Assembly (NCBI RefSeq): GCF_030152825.1 | Contig: NZ_JASLIP010000020.1 | Span: forward strand, 1-24,354 | Origin: Corynebacterium sp. | Lineage (GTDB): Bacteria > Actinomycetota > Actinomycetes > Mycobacteriales > Mycobacteriaceae | Length of the DNA stretch: 24,354 nt | Direction of reading: 5' to 3' | Part shown: in pieces, positions 20,348 to 24,354 of the stretch | Layout: every line of letters begins with the position of its first letter | Position numbering within the stretch: the first letter of the stretch is position 1 | Program-made: the position numbers and the translations under genes | The notes under the pieces: model-generated | What the model was told of the DNA's origin: nothing | Seen by the model: the letters and a program-made list of their open reading frames with translations, nothing else | The model's database searches: none

Positions 20348-21094
20348 ATGGCTAACCCATTTTCCAAGGGCTGGAAGTACCTGATGGCGTCCTTCGACAC
20401 GAAGATCGAGGAGAACGCCGACCCCAAGGTGCAGATCCGTCAGGCCGAGGAGGCCGCCCGCCAGCAGCACGCGAAGATCACCGAGCACGCAGCGAGCGTT
20501 ATCGGCAACCGCAACCAGCTGGAGATGAAGCTCAACCGCCTCCAGAAGGACGCGACCGATCTGCAGGAAAAGACCCGCGTCGCACTCCAGCAGGCCGATC
20601 AGGCCCAGTCGGAGGGCGACGCCAACCGCGCCACGGAGCTGAACCAGACTGCGGAACTCTTCGCCTCGAATCTCGTCACCGTCGAGCAGCAGCTGGAAGA
20701 GACCAAGGAGCTGCACGCGGCGGCGTCCCGAAGCGCGGAGGAAGCACAGCGTCAGCAGCAGGAGTCCGAAACCCGCCTGCAGGATCAGCTGAACCAGATT
20801 AATCAGCTGCGCGCGCAGGCCGATCAGGCGAAGATGCAGGAGACCGCGAATAAGTCGATGGCCTCCATGAACGATGCCGCCCTCGCCCCGGACGAGGCCG
20901 TCCCAACCCTGGACAAGGTGAGGGATAAGATCGAATCCCGTTACGCGAACGCGTTGGGCGCCCAGGAGCTCGTCGAGGGCTCGGTGCAGGACCGCATGAC
21001 TGAGATCGCCGAAGCCGGTCGCGACGTCAAGGCCAGCTCCCGCCTCGCGGAGATCCGCGCTGACATGGAGAAAAATAAAGAACTCGAACAATAG
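20348..21094 (+). CDS. pspA: PspA/IM30-family protein
   Basis: A 248-residue, mostly helical protein of the ESCRT-III-like PspA/Vipp1 family, which polymerises on the inner face of stressed membranes. It opens with MANPFSKGWKYLMASFDTKIEEN and IRQAEEAARQQHAKITEHAASVIGNRNQLE, then long coiled coil to about 190 and a C-terminal helical segment. I start at ATG 20348 with GAGGAG about 9 nt upstream; this gives the usual N-terminus. In mycobacteria the counterpart (Rv2744c) works with envelope stress regulators; none is adjacent here. It is followed within 9 nt by an MFS exporter gene whose Shine-Dalgarno overlaps the pspA stop, so the two form an operon. Confidence 0.93.
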   Translation: MANPFSKGWKYLMASFDTKIEENADPKVQIRQAEEAARQQHAKITEHAASVIGNRNQLEMKLNRLQKDATDLQEKTRVALQQADQAQSEGDANRATELNQTAELFASNLVTVEQQLEETKELHAAASRSAEEAQRQQQESETRLQDQLNQINQLRAQADQAKMQETANKSMASMNDAALAPDEAVPTLDKVRDKIESRYANALGAQELVEGSVQDRMTEIAEAGRDVKASSRLAEIRADMEKNKELEQ

Positions 21095-21103
21095 GAGAAA
21101 GCC

Positions 21104-22633
21104 ATTAGCACCGGCGCCGAAAACAGCGGTACACACACCGCCGACACACCCGCACCCAACGCGAAGCTCCTGATCGGCGTGCTTGTCGCCGCGGCCTTCG
21201 TGGTCATCCTCAACGAGACCACTCTTTCGGTCGCGTTGCCGGTGCTGATGGGCTACTTCGAGATCACTGCGGATGTCGCGCAGTGGCTGGTCACCAGCTT
21301 CATGCTGACCATGGCCGTGGTCATCCCGATGACCGGCTACATCATGCAGCGTTTCAGCCTGCGGCAGGTCTACGCCGCGGCGATGCTGCTCTTCCTCGCA
21401 GGCACGGTGCTCGCCGTTGTGGCGCCGGTGTTCCCGGTGCTGCTAGCCGCCCGCATCATTCAGGCTTCCGGCACCGCGCTGGTGATTCCGCTGCTCATGA
21501 CGACGATCATGCGGCTGGTTCCACTGGAACGCCGCGGCGGGGTTTTCGGCCTGGTTTCTGTGGTCATCGCGGTGGCCCCGGCGCTGGGCCCGACGTTTTC
21601 TGGTCTGGTGCTGCACTCCTTGGGCTGGCGCTGGATCTTCATCCTGATGCTGCCGCTGGTGGTGCTCGCCCTGGTGGTGGGTCTGCTGCTGGTCCGTAAC
21701 TTCGAGGAGCCGACCCGCCCGTACCTGGATGTGCCTTCGGTGTTGCTCTCTGCGGTGGGTTTCGCGGCCACGATCTACGGCATGTCTGGTCTGTCTGACC
21801 TGGCGCACGGGATTCCGGTGGGCCGCGTCGCGGTGATGCTCGTTGGCATTGTGGTACTCGCCGTCTTTTTCGCGCGTCAGCGGTCGTTGGCGCGCGAGGC
21901 CCGCGCTGGGAAGGCGGCTGCTGCGGATGAGCGGGGTGCGCACAAGCGCGTGCGCGAACCTTTGCTGGATCTGGCCCCGCTAGGGGAGCGGAACTACCGC
22001 CTCTCCTTGGCACTGATGTTGCTGACGTTCAGCATGCTCTTCGGCTTCATCATTCTGATGCCGATGTTCGCCCAGCAGGTGATGGGGCTCTCGGAGAGCC
22101 AGTCGGGCCTGGCGATCCTGCCCGGTGGTTTGGCGATGGGCGTGATGGGGCCGTTCGTCGGCCGGGTCTACGACGCCCGGGGTACGCGCGTTCTGACTAT
22201 CCCGGGATCCATCCTGATGAGCGCTGCGATGCTGGGCCTGGTGGCGCTGGGCCGGGACTCCTCTTTCTGGGCGCTGACCGGGGTCGCGGTGGTGCTACAC
22301 ATCGGTATCGCGTTGCTGATGACCCCGCTGATGAGTAATGCGCTGGCCGCGGTGCCGGATGCCCTAGCCTCCCACGGGCAGGCGATCCTCAATACTTTCC
22401 AGCAGGTGGCTGCTGCCGGTGGCACCGCGATCTTCATCGCGATCATGACTTTCGGTACCCAGCGCGCTATGAATGGCAACCCGGGTGATGAGGTCGGTGG
22501 CCTGGCTTCCGGCCTGAACTTGGCCTTCCTGGTGGGTGCGGTGATCTCGGTGGTGATTGTGCTGTTCACCGTGTTCGTTCCGCTGGATGCGAAGACGCCG
22601 ATGAAGGCGAAGAAGTCGCAGAACGAGAAGTAG
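21104..22633 (+). CDS. DHA2-type MFS multidrug exporter, apparent ATT start
   Basis: A proton-driven drug exporter of 509 residues and about 14 helices. Family signs are LNETTLSVALPVLMGYF in helix 1, QWLVTSFMLTMAVVIP in helix 2, motif A-like GYIMQRFSLRQVYAAAML and a second copy, GRVYDARGTRVL. A basic cytoplasmic loop lies near 255-290. The first conventional start codon in frame is GTG 21179, but that would cut into helix 1. AGGAG (21093-21097) lies exactly 6 nt before ATT 21104, which opens the frame and gives the polar N-terminus STGAENSGTHTADTPAPNAK before helix 1. I therefore place the start at ATT. The AGGAG overlaps the pspA TAG. The drug range is unknown. A bidirectional terminator follows. 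Confidence 0.88.
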   Translation: MSTGAENSGTHTADTPAPNAKLLIGVLVAAAFVVILNETTLSVALPVLMGYFEITADVAQWLVTSFMLTMAVVIPMTGYIMQRFSLRQVYAAAMLLFLAGTVLAVVAPVFPVLLAARIIQASGTALVIPLLMTTIMRLVPLERRGGVFGLVSVVIAVAPALGPTFSGLVLHSLGWRWIFILMLPLVVLALVVGLLLVRNFEEPTRPYLDVPSVLLSAVGFAATIYGMSGLSDLAHGIPVGRVAVMLVGIVVLAVFFARQRSLAREARAGKAAAADERGAHKRVREPLLDLAPLGERNYRLSLALMLLTFSMLFGFIILMPMFAQQVMGLSESQSGLAILPGGLAMGVMGPFVGRVYDARGTRVLTIPGSILMSAAMLGLVALGRDSSFWALTGVAVVLHIGIALLMTPLMSNALAAVPDALASHGQAILNTFQQVAAAGGTAIFIAIMTFGTQRAMNGNPGDEVGGLASGLNLAFLVGAVISVVIVLFTVFVPLDAKTPMKAKKSQNEK

Positions 22634-22763
22634 GTGGGGGCCGCGAAGTAGGGGGCCACGTAGCTCACGCGGCGAAGGGGGCTGCCGGTCCGCGCAGGGT
22701 ACGCGGGGTCGGGGACTGTCGGCTCAAGTAGCCCAAGTCGCGCCGTGGCTTGGGGCAAAGCAA

Positions 22764-22815
22764 AAGCCGGGTGCTGCGCGGAGAGTTCCGCGCCGAGCAC
22801 CCGGCTTGAGTTTTT
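22764..22815. terminator. Bidirectional terminator between MFS exporter and gltS
   Basis: AAGCCGGGTGCT (22764-22775) pairs with AGCACCCGGCTT (22796-22807). GCGCGGA (22776-22782) pairs with TCCGCGC (22787-22793) over a GAGT loop, giving a 19-bp stem with one 2-nt bulge. TTTTT lies at 22811-22815, and TTTTG follows on the minus strand, so it serves both convergent genes. Confidence 0.9.
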
Positions 22816-22831
22816 GGCTAGCCGTTGTGGC

Positions 22832-24340
22832 TTAGTCCTTGTGCTGCTGCGCAGCGGCAGCGGCCTGCTTGGCGTCCATGTTGGCCTTGTGGTTGCCCAG
22901 GGCCTTCGTGCCACCGTTGGATTTCGACCGGTCGATGCCGAACTTGCGGCCCCAGTAGAACAGGCCGGTGGCGATGGCGAAGATGAACAGCGCCGTCATG
23001 ACACCCAAGACTGGGAGTGGTCCGACCGCAATGATGAACGGGATGGACACGGCAGTGATGATGCCGCCACCGAAGAATGGCTCGAAGACCAGCTGCTTAT
23101 AGCCGAAGGACTCGAAGGCAGGGGACTCTGCCTCCGGGTCGACGATGCGCATGAGGATCAGGCCGGTTGCGGTGACACCCATGGACTGGCCGAAGTCGCC
23201 AACACCACGCTCGAGCCAGTACTCCGGGATGGAGCGCGGCACCAGCCACAGCAGCAGGAAGACGTTCAGCAGGATGCCGCCGACACACAGGATCAGGAAT
23301 GCCCAGAAGTTATCGGCGATAGCCTGCAGGGAGATCGTCGCCAGGGCGGAGGTGATCAGCAGGTCCAGGGCCAGGCCCTGGATACGCAGCATCATGTTCT
23401 GGTCGATGAGGTGCTCGTAGCCCAGCATATTCAGACCCAGCTGGACGACGATGCCGCCGACCATGGCCATTGGGAACAGCGGAACGTAGCTCAGCAGCTC
23501 GATCTTGTCGATCCACAGCATCTGCTCGATCCACTGCAGGGCCTTCAGCAGGATGACACCCACGCCGATTGCCACGGCAAGGAAAGCCACGTGGAGGGAA
23601 AGCGGCTCGACGGAGGACGGGCGCGTCGTCATCTTCGCGGCCATGTACTGCTCGTCACGGCGGAACAGACCGCGCTGCTCCTCGAGGGAGCGGTCCTTGA
23701 CCTCGGTGATGACCTCGGTGCGTCCGGTGCGGATGGCCCAGTTGATGACGGCCACGCCGATGACGATGCCGGAAAGCAGACCAACGGTGGCGACGGCGAC
23801 GGCGAGGTCGTAGCCCTCAGCCCACTCGATATCCTCGAACACGGACTGCATACCAGCGGCGGTGCCGTGACCACCCTCGAAGCCGATCTCGATGAGCGCG
23901 CCGGCGGCCTCGTTGATGCCGAACAGCGGGGCGAGCAGGAAGGTCACCAGCGCGATACCCACGACGTACTGGCCGGAGGCAAAGGCCACACCCACGGAGA
24001 GCTGCGGGCCGGCGAGCTCCACGACTTCCTTCGGCTTCGGCAGCTTCTGGCCGAGGAATAAAGTACCGAAGACCACGGAAATCAGCAGACCGGGGAGGGT
24101 CTTCCACACGGCGAGGGTCTCGGCGCCGAAGATGCCGCCCTCGGCGAAGCGGTCCGTGCCCAGTGCCGAAGCGATGGAGCCAAAGACCTCAGGGCCGAGG
24201 AAGAGTGCGAGGAAGCCCGCGAGGATGGAGGCAGGGAGGAACAGCTTTTGGGTCCAGCCCCAATTGATTCGCATGGTCTTGCCCAGCAAGACCATCACGC
24301 CTAGCAGCACGAGCGCTAGGCCGACTTGATTGGGTGTCAA
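22832..24340 (-). CDS. Sodium/glutamate symporter GltS family
   Basis: A 502-residue inner-membrane transporter of the ESS/GltS type, with about ten to twelve helices in two related halves. The first half has the hallmark loop EGGHGTAAGM, the second DFGQSMGVTATGLILMRIVDPEAES. A charged loop (about 200-240) separates the halves. It is longer than E. coli GltS (about 400) because of this loop, extra helices and a charged Ala/Gln-rich tail (NGGTKALGNHKANMDAKQAAAAAQQ). Start TTG 24340 follows AGGAGG at 24345-24350 by 4 nt; no ATG or GTG fits. It is convergent with the MFS exporter. Sodium-driven glutamate uptake is the family role; the actual substrate may be another dicarboxylic amino acid. Confidence 0.9.
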   Translation of the reverse strand: MTPNQVGLALVLLGVMVLLGKTMRINWGWTQKLFLPASILAGFLALFLGPEVFGSIASALGTDRFAEGGIFGAETLAVWKTLPGLLISVVFGTLFLGQKLPKPKEVVELAGPQLSVGVAFASGQYVVGIALVTFLLAPLFGINEAAGALIEIGFEGGHGTAAGMQSVFEDIEWAEGYDLAVAVATVGLLSGIVIGVAVINWAIRTGRTEVITEVKDRSLEEQRGLFRRDEQYMAAKMTTRPSSVEPLSLHVAFLAVAIGVGVILLKALQWIEQMLWIDKIELLSYVPLFPMAMVGGIVVQLGLNMLGYEHLIDQNMMLRIQGLALDLLITSALATISLQAIADNFWAFLILCVGGILLNVFLLLWLVPRSIPEYWLERGVGDFGQSMGVTATGLILMRIVDPEAESPAFESFGYKQLVFEPFFGGGIITAVSIPFIIAVGPLPVLGVMTALFIFAIATGLFYWGRKFGIDRSKSNGGTKALGNHKANMDAKQAAAAAQQHKD

Positions 24341-24354
24341 TGTTCCTCCTTGGG

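Overview
The window looks like a chromosomal segment from a high-GC Corynebacterium. The gene order leuS / marR / ino1 / bifunctional PBP / GT87 membrane protein / rpsF-ssb-rplI / dnaB is the one shared by corynebacteria and mycobacteria not far from the chromosome origin. Coding regions are strongly G/C-biased at third positions, several genes use GTG or TTG starts, and many have a TANNNT box 7-8 nt before the start codon, the arrangement of actinobacterial leaderless mRNAs. I see no insertion sequence, prophage, CRISPR array, tRNA or rRNA.

Layout. 1-617 (-): 5' part of an SdpI-family membrane protein with a Cys-rich tail, divergent from leuS (658-3693, +). 3796-6166 (-): a three-helix membrane protein, a tandem universal stress protein and a MarR regulator. 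6327-7454 (-): inositol-3-phosphate synthase, divergent from 7740-11669 (+), which holds a class A penicillin-binding protein, a GT87-like polyprenyl-sugar transferase and a 62-residue membrane protein. 11845-13387 (+): rpsF-ssb-rplI behind a leader whose predicted fold hides the Shine-Dalgarno. 13388-14198: a long gene-free stretch with two look-alike hairpins, a terminator and a dense cluster of DnaA boxes, then dnaB (14199-15719, +). 15733-16374 (-) and 16522-17070 (+): a RosR-like MarR repressor and a YceI protein, divergent around a RosR-type operator. 17227-18206 (+): two overlapping crcB/fluC genes preceded by a branched RNA fold. 18296-19111 (+): a solo ABC ATPase. 19193-19705 (-): a DUF4442 hotdog protein, divergent from thioredoxin (19857-20237, +). 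20348-22633 (+): pspA and a 14-helix MFS exporter that apparently starts at ATT. 22832-24340 (-): a sodium/glutamate symporter, convergent with the exporter across a bidirectional terminator.

How the genes fit together. Most encode housekeeping functions: translation (leuS, rpsF, rplI), replication (ssb, dnaB), envelope building (inositol phosphate for mycothiol and phosphatidylinositol lipids, peptidoglycan synthase, GT87) and stress defence (Usp, RosR/YceI, thioredoxin, PspA, fluoride channels). The novelty is in the non-coding DNA: the DnaA-box array before dnaB, the SD-sequestering rpsF leader, operator-like palindromes before ino1 and marR, the RosR-type operator, and two unexplained structured RNA candidates (13478-13559 and 17109-17194).
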